50,331 bases of DNA from Roseomonas indoligenes (lineage in GTDB: Bacteria; Pseudomonadota; Alphaproteobacteria; Acetobacterales; Acetobacteraceae), in contig NZ_JAGIZA010000026.1 in the NCBI RefSeq assembly GCF_017813365.1, forward strand, positions 1-50,331, read 5' to 3'. The notes beneath the pieces were generated by a model. That model made no database searches. It saw nothing but the letters and a program-made list of their open reading frames with translations, and was not told where the DNA came from. The translations under genes were made by a program, and so were the position numbers. This document shows positions 24,828 through 32,068 of this stretch, in pieces (position 1 is the first letter of the stretch; the number at the start of each line of letters is the position of its first letter).

Positions 24828-25750
24828 GCGCCGGCGGACTCCGTGGCGGCTGGCTGCGGAACGCCTAGGCGCCCCGCCACCAGCTCCAGCAGGATCGGGA
24901 AATACTGGCTGCCCGCGCCCATGCGGACGAGCTCGGCATAGTAGTCGCGCGCCGTCTCCGTCACCCGCGCCCGCACGCCGGTATCCTCGGCCAGCTCCAG
25001 CGCGCCCGCCAGGTCCTTCAGCACGTAGGTGGAGGGGAAGGCGCGCTCGGGGTAGCTCTGCGGCAGCATCGCCTTCATCCCGTGGTTGCGCAGCACGAAG
25101 CTATCCCCAGACCCGCGGGAGACGGCGTCCAGCAACCGGGCCGGCTCCACCCCCGCGCGCTCGCCGATGGCGATCATCTCGGCCAGGGCCGCGACATGCT
25201 CGAAGACGAGAGCGTTGTTGATGAGCTTCACGGCCTGGCCCGTGCCGGTGCCGCCGCAATGCGTCACGTCCGTTGCCATGTAGCCGAGGAGCGGGCGAAG
25301 CCGGGCGAAGGTCGCGTCGTCGGCGCCGACCATGATGCTGAGCTCGCCGCGGATCGCCGCCTCCCGTGTGCGGGCGACGGGCGCGTCGGCGAAGCCCATC
25401 CCGGCCTCGGCCAGCCGCCGCGCGACCGCCCGGGCGGAGGAGACCGTCGTGGTGCTGAGGTCCACGACGAGCAGGCCGGGCCTGCCATGCCGGAGGATGC
25501 CGTCCTCGCCGAGGCAGACCGCCTCCACCTGCGGCGGGCCGGGCAGGGAGAGGAAGACGATGTCCGCCCCCCGCACCGCCTCCGCCACGCCTTCCACGGG
25601 CACCGCCCCGGCATCGCGCAGCGCCTCGCGCGCGGCCGGGCTCATGTCGAAGGCGCGCACCTCGCCGGCATGCTTGGTGGCGGTGTTGCGGCACATGGGG
25701 CCACCCATGACGCCGAGGCCGATGAAGCCGATGGTCTCTGCTGCGGTCAT
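24824..25750 (-). CDS. NAD(P)-dependent beta-hydroxyacid/aldehyde reductase (HIBADH family, YihU-like subgroup)
   Basis: 308 residues. Rossmann motif GLGVMGGP at 11-18; catalytic lysine in VKLINN (K175). The substrate loop reads DAPVART, where 3-hydroxyisobutyrate dehydrogenases have DxPVSGG; the form DxPVGRT occurs in E. coli YihU, a 3-sulfolactaldehyde/semialdehyde reductase (from memory), so this product may belong to that subgroup. The C-terminal all-helical domain is complete. In the operon it sits between an SDR and HAAT permeases, with a lactonase at the end. I infer reduction of a short aldehyde or oxidation of a hydroxyacid; substrate not determined. Confidence 0.85.
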   Translation of the reverse strand: MTAAETIGFIGLGVMGGPMCRNTATKHAGEVRAFDMSPAAREALRDAGAVPVEGVAEAVRGADIVFLSLPGPPQVEAVCLGEDGILRHGRPGLLVVDLSTTTVSSARAVARRLAEAGMGFADAPVARTREAAIRGELSIMVGADDATFARLRPLLGYMATDVTHCGGTGTGQAVKLINNALVFEHVAALAEMIAIGERAGVEPARLLDAVSRGSGDSFVLRNHGMKAMLPQSYPERAFPSTYVLKDLAGALELAEDTGVRARVTETARDYYAELVRMGAGSQYFPILLELVAGRLGVPQPAATESAGA

Positions 25751-25757
25751 GCTCGTC

Positions 25758-26507
25758 TCAATCCATCAACATGCCGCCGTTCACGTCGAGCACGGTTCCC
25801 GTGATCCAGTTCGACGCGGGCGAGCAGAGAAACAGGATAGCCTGGGCGATGTCCTCGGGCTGGCCGAAGCGACCGAGCGGGACGCTGCCGTTGGCGGAAG
25901 GCGGCGCACGCCCGGTCACGGTCTGCCACATGGGCGTCTCCACCGGGCCGGGCGCGATGGTGTTGGCGAAGATGCCGTGCTGTGCGCCGGACTTCGCCAC
26001 CCATTTCATCAGCCCGTGCACCGCCGACTTGGCCGAGACATAGGCGGGGCCGGAGGCCACGCCGCCGATCTTCGCCGCGATGGAACCGAGCGCGACGATC
26101 TTCCCGCCGCCCGCTTCCACCATGATGGGATAGAGCTTGCGAAGCGGGTTCACCACGCCCATCAGGTTCACATCGAGGATGGAGCGCCACTCGTCATCCT
26201 CACTGTCCTGCAGGGGCGTGTTCGCGATCGTGCCGGCGCAGAGGATCAGGGCGTCGATCCGGCCGTGCTCGGCCAGGACGGCGTCGATCATCGCCTCCGT
26301 CCCGGCGCGCGAGGTCACGTCGCATTGGGCGAAGGTGACGCCGGGCGCCAGCGCATGAGCCGGCGCGTGCAGGTCCGCCGCCACCACCTTCGCCCCGGCC
26401 TCCGCCAGCGCGGCGCAGACAGCCCGCCCGATGCCGCCGGCCCCGCCGGTCACCACGGCCACCCGGCCGTCCATGCGCGGGGGCGCGCTGATCGCGATGC
26501 TTGTCAT
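25758..26507 (-). CDS. SDR-family oxidoreductase
   Basis: 249-residue classical short-chain dehydrogenase. Cofactor motif TGGAGGIG at 20-27, D-V-T after the third strand (63-65), active-site S142, Y156 and K160 (YVSAK), and the family C-terminus with GxxxDVNGG. Acidic residue D45 (VAADL) suggests NAD(H). Second gene of the livK-headed operon, 41 nt after livK and 7 nt before the YihU-like reductase. With a lactonase in the same operon it may oxidise a sugar or polyol; no direct substrate evidence. Confidence 0.9.
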   Translation of the reverse strand: MTSIAISAPPRMDGRVAVVTGGAGGIGRAVCAALAEAGAKVVAADLHAPAHALAPGVTFAQCDVTSRAGTEAMIDAVLAEHGRIDALILCAGTIANTPLQDSEDDEWRSILDVNLMGVVNPLRKLYPIMVEAGGGKIVALGSIAAKIGGVASGPAYVSAKSAVHGLMKWVAKSGAQHGIFANTIAPGPVETPMWQTVTGRAPPSANGSVPLGRFGQPEDIAQAILFLCSPASNWITGTVLDVNGGMLMD

Positions 26508-26548
26508 GGATGTCCTGTCTTGGAGGTTCGGTTGGAAGCCGGCGCAGT

Positions 26549-27760
26549 TCAGGTCGGCAGGTCGAAGGCGGCGGCGGGATAGGGGCGGAATTCTCGGACC
26601 AGGTTGAAGGCCCCGCCCTTCGCCTGAATGATGCCTTCCTGCCGCGTGCCGCGATGGTCACCCGGCTGGAAGCTCACGTTGCGCGCGCCGCCGACGGCGG
26701 CATTGGTCAGCCCTTCCATCGCCTCGATCAGGTTCTCGCGCGTCAGCGGCTTGCCGCTGTCCAGCAGGCGCTCGAAGCCGGAGGCGAAGAGGGCGGCGTT
26801 GCTCCAGCCGTTCAGCCCGAAGACGCCGACCGGGTCGTTCGGCGCGTATTTCCCGACGGATTGCCGGTAGGCCTCCACCTCCGGCTCCGACCCGCCGACG
26901 GGGAGCAGCCAGGAGGAGAAATAGGTCCCGTCCAGCAGGTCCGAGGCGAGACGGTAGGTGGAGGGATCGGCGGTGAAGAAGGGCGCGAACCAGGTGGCGT
27001 TGTAGCCCCCGCGATTGGCGGAGCGCAGGGCGGCGGCGAGGTTCGCATTGGAGCCGAACATCACCACCCCGTCCGCCCGTGCGCTGATCAGGCGGCGGAT
27101 CTGCGGGGTGAAGTCGGTGGCCCGCACGTCGAAGGACTGCGACTCCGCCGGCTCCATCTTGCGGGAGGCAAGGTACTTGTCGAAGCCGCGCCTGGCCGAG
27201 CGGCCGAGTTCGTCATTCTCCCAGAGCAGCGCCACGCGCTGGAGCTTCAACCCGTCCAGCGCGTACTCGGCATTGGCGGCCGCCGACCAGCCGTAATCCG
27301 GCAGTAGCGGGAAGACGTGCTTCTCCGTGAAGAAGGCCGAGGCGCCGCCGATCGGCCCGATCATCGGCAGGCCCTGTTCCCGCGCGTAGGGGATGACCGC
27401 GACGCTCGTCGCGGTGCCGACCGGCGCGACGAGGGCGAAGATGCCCTGCTCCTCCACCAGCCGGCGGGTCACGGCGACGCTGCGCGACGGCTCGTAGCCG
27501 TCATCCATCGTGGCGTAGCGCACCTGCCAGCCGCGGATCCCGCCATTCTCATTCTTGTATTTGAAGAAGGCGTCGGCCGCCCGGGTGAGGATGGCGTAGA
27601 AGGGCACCGGGCCGGTTACGGGCGTGAAGGCGCCGACGGTGATCGTCTTCGAGGCGGCATCGATCCCCGGCGCGGCGCCCTGGGCCAGGGCGGGCCGCGC
27701 CAGGGGTGCCACAGCCGCGGCGGCCACGGCGGACAGGAACTGGGCTCTGCTGAGCGTCAT
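26549..27760 (-). CDS. HAAT-type ABC transporter substrate-binding protein (LivK type)
   Basis: 403-residue periplasmic binding protein (Peripla_BP_6). The signal peptide MTLSRAQFLSAVAAAAVAPLARPALAQ is cut near residue 27. The mature part starts ITVGAFTPVTGP, then DAFFKYKNENGGIRG and VGTATSVAVIPYAREQGLP, all typical. First gene of the operon running to 20493. The ATG at 27760 has GGAGGA about 8 nt upstream; the frame is open to 27901 but that extension overlaps the operator region. Ligand not predictable; the linked SDR, reductase and lactonase suggest a hydroxylated acid or sugar acid rather than an amino acid. Confidence 0.92.
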   Translation of the reverse strand: MTLSRAQFLSAVAAAAVAPLARPALAQGAAPGIDAASKTITVGAFTPVTGPVPFYAILTRAADAFFKYKNENGGIRGWQVRYATMDDGYEPSRSVAVTRRLVEEQGIFALVAPVGTATSVAVIPYAREQGLPMIGPIGGASAFFTEKHVFPLLPDYGWSAAANAEYALDGLKLQRVALLWENDELGRSARRGFDKYLASRKMEPAESQSFDVRATDFTPQIRRLISARADGVVMFGSNANLAAALRSANRGGYNATWFAPFFTADPSTYRLASDLLDGTYFSSWLLPVGGSEPEVEAYRQSVGKYAPNDPVGVFGLNGWSNAALFASGFERLLDSGKPLTRENLIEAMEGLTNAAVGGARNVSFQPGDHRGTRQEGIIQAKGGAFNLVREFRPYPAAAFDLPT

Positions 27761-27850
27761 GGTCTCGGTTCCTCCGGTGGCCGCATTCTGGCGGCGGCCG
27801 ATCCCTCTATCCGCCCGGCGCCGTTTCGAGGCCGGGCAAGCTTTGTTCAG

Positions 27851-27879
27851 ATCATCCCGGCCTCGCAGGCCATCGTCAA
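27851..27879 (-). promoter_or_regulatory. Candidate sigma-70 promoter of the livK-SDR-reductase-livHMGF-lactonase operon
   Basis: Minus strand: -35 TTGACG (27879-27874), 17-nt spacer, -10 GATGAT (27856-27851); 5/6 and 4/6 matches. Predicted start near 27844, leader about 84 nt. The ATGCAT operator lies 7 nt upstream of the -35. Confidence 0.5.
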
Positions 27880-27885
27880 CGAATA

Positions 27886-27898
27886 ATGCATCATGCAT
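27886..27898. promoter_or_regulatory. ATGCAT-C-ATGCAT operator, copy 1
   Basis: Two ATGCAT half-sites separated by one base. The same 13-bp structure occurs at 31065-31077 in front of the tauD operon. It is an island of AT-rich sequence in a GC-rich region, beside a good promoter. The GntR-family regulator at 31935-32768 is the likely reader; that link is inference. Confidence 0.6.
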
Positions 27899-27943
27899 CA
27901 ATATGTGGTGCGGATTTCATCCCGCCGCCGGACGCAGGACAGC

Positions 27944-29014
27944 TCAGCCCGCGCGGATCCGGGCCGCCAAAGCCTCCGCCGTCGCCACGGTTCCGAGCCG
28001 GCCGCCGATATCCCGCGTCGCCTCTCCCGCGCCGATGGCATCGGAGACGGCGTCCTCGATGGCTGCCCCGGCGGCCGCGAAGGCCGCCTGCCTGGTCCGG
28101 CGCCCGTGCCAGGAGAGGAGGAGCGCCGCCGAGAGCACCAGCGAGAAGGGATTGGCCACATCCTTTCCGGCGATATCCGGCGCGGAGCCGTGCGCGGCCT
28201 GCGCCATCGCGTGCTCCTTCCCCGCATTGAGCGACCCGCCGAGCCCGAGGCTGCCCGACAGCTCCGCCGTAAGGTCGGAAAGGATGTCGCCGAACATGTT
28301 CGTGGTCACCACCACATCGAAGCGGCGGGGATCGCGCACGACATGGGCCATCATGGAATCGACCAGCACGGTTTCCATCGCGATCTCCGGAAAGCCGGCG
28401 ACCACATCGCGGCACGCGCCGAGGAAGAGCCCGTCGGTCACCTTCAGCACGTTCGCCTTGTGCACCACCGTCAGCCGGCGGCCACGGCGCATGGCCAGTT
28501 CACAGGCCGCCTCCGCGATGCGGAGGCTGCAGGCGCGGGTGATCCGCCTCAAGGAAATGGCCACCTCCGGGGTCACCAGGATCTCGCCGTTCCCCGCCTC
28601 CATGTTGCGGTCGGCGTAGAAGCCCTCCGTGTTCTCCCGCACCACGACGAGGTCGAACTCGCCCACCTTTCCGGGAAGCCCCGCATAGGTCCGGCACGGA
28701 CGGATGTTCGCGAAGAGGTCCAGGCCCTTGCGGAAGAACTTGGAGGGGTTGATCTCCCCCCGCCGCTCGTCATCGCTCTCCAGGATATCCGCCGGGCCGA
28801 GGATCACCCCGTCCACCCCGCGCGCCGCCTCCAGCAGCTCGCCCCGTGCCGTGCTGCCGTGCAGGCGGTGGCTCTCCCGCCCCACCACGTCGTGCCGCAG
28901 GTCCAGGGGGAGGGAAAAGCGGCCCCGCGCCGCCTCCAGCACGGCCAGGGTGGCCGCGGTGATCTCGGGGCCGACCCCATCGCCCGGGAGAACCAGGATC
29001 CGCATGCCGCTCAT
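27944..29014 (-). CDS. Isocitrate/isopropylmalate dehydrogenase-family protein
   Basis: 356 residues, metal- and NAD(P)-dependent beta-decarboxylating dehydrogenase. MRILVLPGDGVGPEI opens the fold; VVVRENTEGFYADRN is the substrate loop; K in VVHKANVLKVTDG and the Asp cluster DSMMAHVV...TTNMFGDILSDLT are the catalytic and metal residues; HGSAPDIAGKDVANP is the cofactor loop. It is about the LeuB size but is not linked to leuCD, and the substrate-loop sequence differs from LeuB, so tartrate-, malate- or homoisocitrate-type substrates are open. Start fixed by the ATGA overlap with the TctC stop. Last gene of a tauD-tctC-dehydrogenase operon. Confidence 0.88.
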   Translation of the reverse strand: MSGMRILVLPGDGVGPEITAATLAVLEAARGRFSLPLDLRHDVVGRESHRLHGSTARGELLEAARGVDGVILGPADILESDDERRGEINPSKFFRKGLDLFANIRPCRTYAGLPGKVGEFDLVVVRENTEGFYADRNMEAGNGEILVTPEVAISLRRITRACSLRIAEAACELAMRRGRRLTVVHKANVLKVTDGLFLGACRDVVAGFPEIAMETVLVDSMMAHVVRDPRRFDVVVTTNMFGDILSDLTAELSGSLGLGGSLNAGKEHAMAQAAHGSAPDIAGKDVANPFSLVLSAALLLSWHGRRTRQAAFAAAGAAIEDAVSDAIGAGEATRDIGGRLGTVATAEALAARIRAG

Positions 29015-30000
29015 TCCATCCTCGCCGCGCTGCTGTGGCGCAGCAACTCGCCCCATCGCCGGGCATCTGTCTCGATCAGCCGGCCCAGGTGCGCGGCCGT
29101 GGCCTCGTCGCCGGCCGGGATGCGGCCCATCAGCCCCTCGTAACGGCGCTGCACCTCCGGGTCCTGCAGCCCGGCGGCCAGCGCCGCCTCCCAAGCGGCC
29201 CGCACGGGCGCGGGCGCGGCGACGGGCAGCGCCAGGGCGTTCCAGATCTCCAGGTCCAGGCCGCCCAGCCCCACCTCCGCCGCGGTCGGTACGTCCGGCA
29301 GCACGGGAAGACGCCGCCCGCCCGTGACGAGAAGCGCCCTTGCCAGGCCGCCACGCGAATTCGGCACGGCGCTGAAGGCCTGCTCGACCAGCACGTCCAC
29401 CTGCCCGGCCAGCAGGTCGTTCACCGCCGGTGCCCCGCCGCGGTAGGGGATGAGGTCCGCGCGCCCATGCGCGGCGTCCAGGAACTGCAGTGCCGCAAGG
29501 TGCATCGTCGAGCCGGCGCCGGAGGTGGCGATCCGCAGATCGCCGCGCCGGGCCCGGCTCACCAGCTCCTCCACGTCGGCGATGCCGGACCGGGCCGAGG
29601 CCAGCAGCACCATCGGGTTCGTGCAAACCAGCCCGACGGGCGCGAAGTCCCGGGCGGCATCGAAGCCAGGGCGGCGGTAGAGGTGGCCGTTGACCGAGAA
29701 GACCCCGACATGGGCGAAGAGCGCGGCGTGGCCGTCCCCCGCCGCGCGGGCCACGCGCTCCGCCCCGATATTGCCGCCGGCGCCGGTGACGTTCTCCACC
29801 ACCACGGATTGCCCGAGCCGCGCGCCCATGGGTTCCGCCAGGATCCGAGCCATCACGTCCGTCGTGCCGCCCGCCGCGAAGGGCACGACGAGCGAGATGG
29901 GTCGCGATGCGGACCAGGGCGACTGAGCCCGTGCGAGCGCCGGCAGGGAGAGGAGCCCTGCCAGCGCCCCACGCCGCGACGCCCGGACGGCGGAGCTCAC
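29011..30000 (-). CDS. Bug/TctC-family tripartite tricarboxylate transporter substrate-binding protein
   Basis: 329 residues with an N-terminal signal (VSSAVRASRRGALAGLLSLPALARAQ). The mature domain has the Bug hallmarks PISLVVPFAAGGTTDVMARIL, VVENVTGAGGNIGAERVARA, PYRGGAPAVNDLLAGQVDV and PDVPTAAEVG. It starts at a GTG (30000) in a GTGA overlap with the TauD stop. No tctA/tctB membrane genes are in the window, as is usual for orphan Bug proteins, so it may share a transporter or act as a sensor. Expected ligand: a carboxylate or its derivative, perhaps the substrate of the TauD enzyme or the dehydrogenase. Confidence 0.9.
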   Translation of the reverse strand: MSSAVRASRRGALAGLLSLPALARAQSPWSASRPISLVVPFAAGGTTDVMARILAEPMGARLGQSVVVENVTGAGGNIGAERVARAAGDGHAALFAHVGVFSVNGHLYRRPGFDAARDFAPVGLVCTNPMVLLASARSGIADVEELVSRARRGDLRIATSGAGSTMHLAALQFLDAAHGRADLIPYRGGAPAVNDLLAGQVDVLVEQAFSAVPNSRGGLARALLVTGGRRLPVLPDVPTAAEVGLGGLDLEIWNALALPVAAPAPVRAAWEAALAAGLQDPEVQRRYEGLMGRIPAGDEATAAHLGRLIETDARRWGELLRHSSAARME

Positions 30001-30830
30001 GCCGGGCGATCCCCGGCCAGGGTCACGCGGTGCATGATCCGCCGGAAACCGTGGTAATCGTTGACCGGGTTGTGCAGCGCGCAGCGATTGTCCCAGAAGG
30101 CGATGGAACCCGGTTCCCAGCGGAAGCGGCAGGTGAACTCCGGCCGGACCTGGTGCTGGAACAGGAATTCCAGCAGCCCCGTGCTCTCCTCCTCCGACAT
30201 GCCCTCGAAGCGGAGCGTGTGGCCGCCGTTGACGTAGAGGGCCTTGCGCCCGGTCTCCGGATGCGTCCGCACCACCGGGTGCGACGCCTCGAGCACCTTG
30301 CGCTCCTCGCCGGCCTTGCGATCCTCGCGCGTCCGCGTCTTCTCCGCCTTGGCGGAGCTGTTCACGGCGCGCAGCGGTTCCAGCATTCGCTTCATGCCAT
30401 CCGACAGCGCCTCGTAGGCCGCGTAGCCACTGGCGAAGAGCGTGTCGCCGCCATAGGGCGGGATCTCCCGTGCCACCAGGATCGTCGCCATCGGCGGCTG
30501 CTCGAGATAGGCGGTGTCGGTGTGCCAGAGGCCACCGAAATTCACCCGCTCGTCCTCCCGCTTGGCGACGGTGATGACCTCCGGCGCCTCCTCCAGCCCC
30601 TTGAGGAAGGGATAGTGCACGACGTCCCCGAAGCGGCGCGCGAAGGCGACGAAATCCTTCGGCTCCAGCGGCTGATCGCGGAAGAAGATCACGGAGTGCT
30701 CCAGCCACAGATCGCGGATTTCCGCGATGAGGGCATCCGAGGCCTGGGCGAGCGGGCCGGTCCCGTGGATCTCGGCCCCGAGCGCGCCAGCGATGGGCTG
30801 GGCAGTGAGCTGCCGCGTGATGATGTTCAT
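29997..30830 (-). CDS. TauD/TfdA-family Fe(II)/2-oxoglutarate-dependent dioxygenase
   Basis: 277 residues, cytosolic. The iron triad is visible: H103 and D105 (GLWHTDTAY) and H253 (RCALHNPVNDY); R264 matches the 2-oxoglutarate-binding Arg of TauD (NDYHGFRRIMHR). Family enzymes hydroxylate sulfonates, phenoxyacids, or other small acids, releasing succinate and CO2. The ATG at 30830 begins the family domain (MNIITRQLTAQPIAGALGAEI), similar to TauD N-termini. First gene of an operon with TctC and an isopropylmalate-type dehydrogenase. Substrate unknown; taurine is only one possibility. The leader is about 229 nt and holds no other gene. Confidence 0.9.
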   Translation of the reverse strand: MNIITRQLTAQPIAGALGAEIHGTGPLAQASDALIAEIRDLWLEHSVIFFRDQPLEPKDFVAFARRFGDVVHYPFLKGLEEAPEVITVAKREDERVNFGGLWHTDTAYLEQPPMATILVAREIPPYGGDTLFASGYAAYEALSDGMKRMLEPLRAVNSSAKAEKTRTREDRKAGEERKVLEASHPVVRTHPETGRKALYVNGGHTLRFEGMSEEESTGLLEFLFQHQVRPEFTCRFRWEPGSIAFWDNRCALHNPVNDYHGFRRIMHRVTLAGDRPA

Positions 30831-31064
30831 GGCTGCGTCTCCAGGAAAGGGTTCCGGCGATGTGTGACCGTCATGGTCATCCTCCGACTTCGCCTTGCGT
30901 CCGCCTGGGAAGCGGACCGCGAATGGGGCCGCCGCGGCCGGAACACCTTCCGCCCGGCCGCGCCCGGCCAGGAAGGGGCACCGGTTCCCGGTCCCCCGCA
31001 CGAGGCGCCGGGTCGCGGTAGAGCCGCACCAGGCACATCGAGCACTCCCCTCCCTCTTAAACGG
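30831..31064 (-). other. Long untranslated leader of the tauD operon
   Basis: From the predicted start near 31059 to the ATG at 30830. I see no convincing gene, riboswitch or terminator in it; open frames present have no ribosome-binding site or family resemblance. Confidence 0.4.
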
Positions 31065-31077
31065 ATGCATAATGCAT
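31065..31077. promoter_or_regulatory. ATGCAT-A-ATGCAT operator, copy 2
   Basis: Same half-sites and spacing as 27886-27898. Here it overlaps the -10 of a candidate minus-strand promoter (-35 TTGCCC 31094-31089, 17-nt spacer, -10 TATGCA 31071-31066), the expected position for repression of the tauD operon. Confidence 0.6.
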
Positions 31078-31163
31078 TCTTTAGCAGGGGGCAAGCTGGT
31101 GGCTGCACAAAATCCCCGGAAGGCCGGGAACGACAGGAATTTCAATCTGGCCTGTCCGGGACT

Positions 31164-31247
31164 AGGGGGCGCCGCCCCCTGGCACGCCCGGGCAAACGCG
31201 AAGCGTTTGTCCCGAGCCGGGAGCCTGGTTGGACCTAAGGTCCAACC
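31164..31247. repeat. Cluster of three intergenic palindromes
   Basis: AGGGGGCG/CGCCCCCT (31164-31180), CAAACGC-GAA-GCGTTTG (31193-31209, extended by GGG...CCC), and GGTTGGACCT-A-AGGTCCAACC (31227-31247). All perfect. REP/ERIC-like stacked hairpins of this form suggest a non-coding repeat element or 3'-end structure; copy number elsewhere is unknown to me. Confidence 0.6.
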
Positions 31248-31315
31248 CTGGACCTGCATCGGGCTGCCGCGGAACTGACCTGATCTGTCAGCACTCTACG
31301 ATCGGGCTCGATCCT

Positions 31316-31444
31316 GCCCCTGCAGTCGCCTCGGCTCCACGAGCCGAGGCGCACCGTCAGCCGGGGAGTCCCAAAGCCTAGAAGAAGATGATGGTGAGGG
31401 GTCTGGGGAGAGGAAGAATTCCTTCTTCCTCTCCCCGGGACAGA
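31316..31444. repeat. Dispersed 129-nt two-hairpin repeat, copy B
   Basis: Counterpart of 16654-16782, with perfect hairpins here: GCCTCGGCTC-CAC-GAGCCGAGGC (31328-31350) and a 14-bp stem GGGGAGAGGAAGAA-TTCC-TTCTTCCTCTCCCC (31405-31436). It lies 43 nt beyond the stop of the isochorismatase-fold gene on the minus strand, so it probably ends that transcript. Internal sequence CACCGTCAGCCGGG and AAGATGATGGTGAG is also conserved between copies. Confidence 0.85.
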
Positions 31445-31486
31445 CCGCCGGTGAAAGATTGGGACAGGCTCAGACCGGACGCGCCC

Positions 31487-32068
31487 TCAGTCGGCGAAGC
31501 TGACCTCGTCCACCGTCTGAATCTTGGCGAAGCGCTGCATGCAGAAGATCGCGTTCCGGTGCTCCTCCTCGGAGGCGCCGGCGCAGCAATCCTCGACGAC
31601 GACGCAGGCGTAGTCGCGATCGTGCCCTTCCCTCACGCCCGTATGCACCACGCCGTTGGTCGAGACGCCCGTCAGGAACAGGCGCTTGGTGCCGAGTGCG
31701 CTCAGCGTCGGCTGGAGCGAGGTTCCGTAGAAGGGGCTGACCCGGTGCTTGACGATGTCGAGATCATCCGGCCTGGGTTCCAGCGGGGCGTAGACCTCGG
31801 TGCCCCATCCACCGAGCTTGAAGAGTCCCCTTTCCCGTGCCGCCGAGAAGACCGGCGAGTTCGGCGGGCACTGCACGTAGTCGGGGGAGAAGCCGACCCG
31901 CACGAAGCCGACGCGGCATCCCGCGGCGCGTGCCTTAGCGATCAGTGCGCGTGTCCGCGCGACCACGCCGCGGCTTTCGATGATCGGTGCGTAGGTCTTG
32001 GCGTTCGGTCCCTCCGGGTGGATCAGGTCGTTCATCATGTCCATGACCAGCAGCACGGCTTCGCTCAT
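31487..32068 (-). CDS. Isochorismatase-fold hydrolase lacking the catalytic cysteine
   Basis: 193 residues. The fold is clear: VLLVMDMMNDLIHP at the N-terminus with catalytic-type D10, K107 in DIVKHRVSPF, and the nucleophile-elbow segment TGVSTNGVVHTGV. In cysteine hydrolases of this family the elbow reads GxxTxxCV; here V140 takes the Cys position, so amidase chemistry by a thioester is unlikely. Isochorismatases proper also lack that Cys. Function is therefore open: a hydrolase with another mechanism or a binding protein. The ATG at 32068 has AAGGAAAC upstream. The 5' end overlaps the GntR gene by 134 bp in another frame. Last gene of the tctC-gntR unit. Confidence 0.88.
   Translation of the reverse strand: MSEAVLLVMDMMNDLIHPEGPNAKTYAPIIESRGVVARTRALIAKARAAGCRVGFVRVGFSPDYVQCPPNSPVFSAARERGLFKLGGWGTEVYAPLEPRPDDLDIVKHRVSPFYGTSLQPTLSALGTKRLFLTGVSTNGVVHTGVREGHDRDYACVVVEDCCAGASEEEHRNAIFCMQRFAKIQTVDEVSFAD

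Noticed and set aside
31078-31259. N-terminal extension of TauD to 31259
   Set aside because: It would run through the promoter and operator region; the TauD fold starts at 30830.
31487-32068. Maleamate amidohydrolase (NicF) for the pyridine pathway
   Set aside because: The fold fits but the catalytic cysteine is replaced by valine, and it belongs to a separate tctC-gntR unit 18 kb from the nic-like genes.
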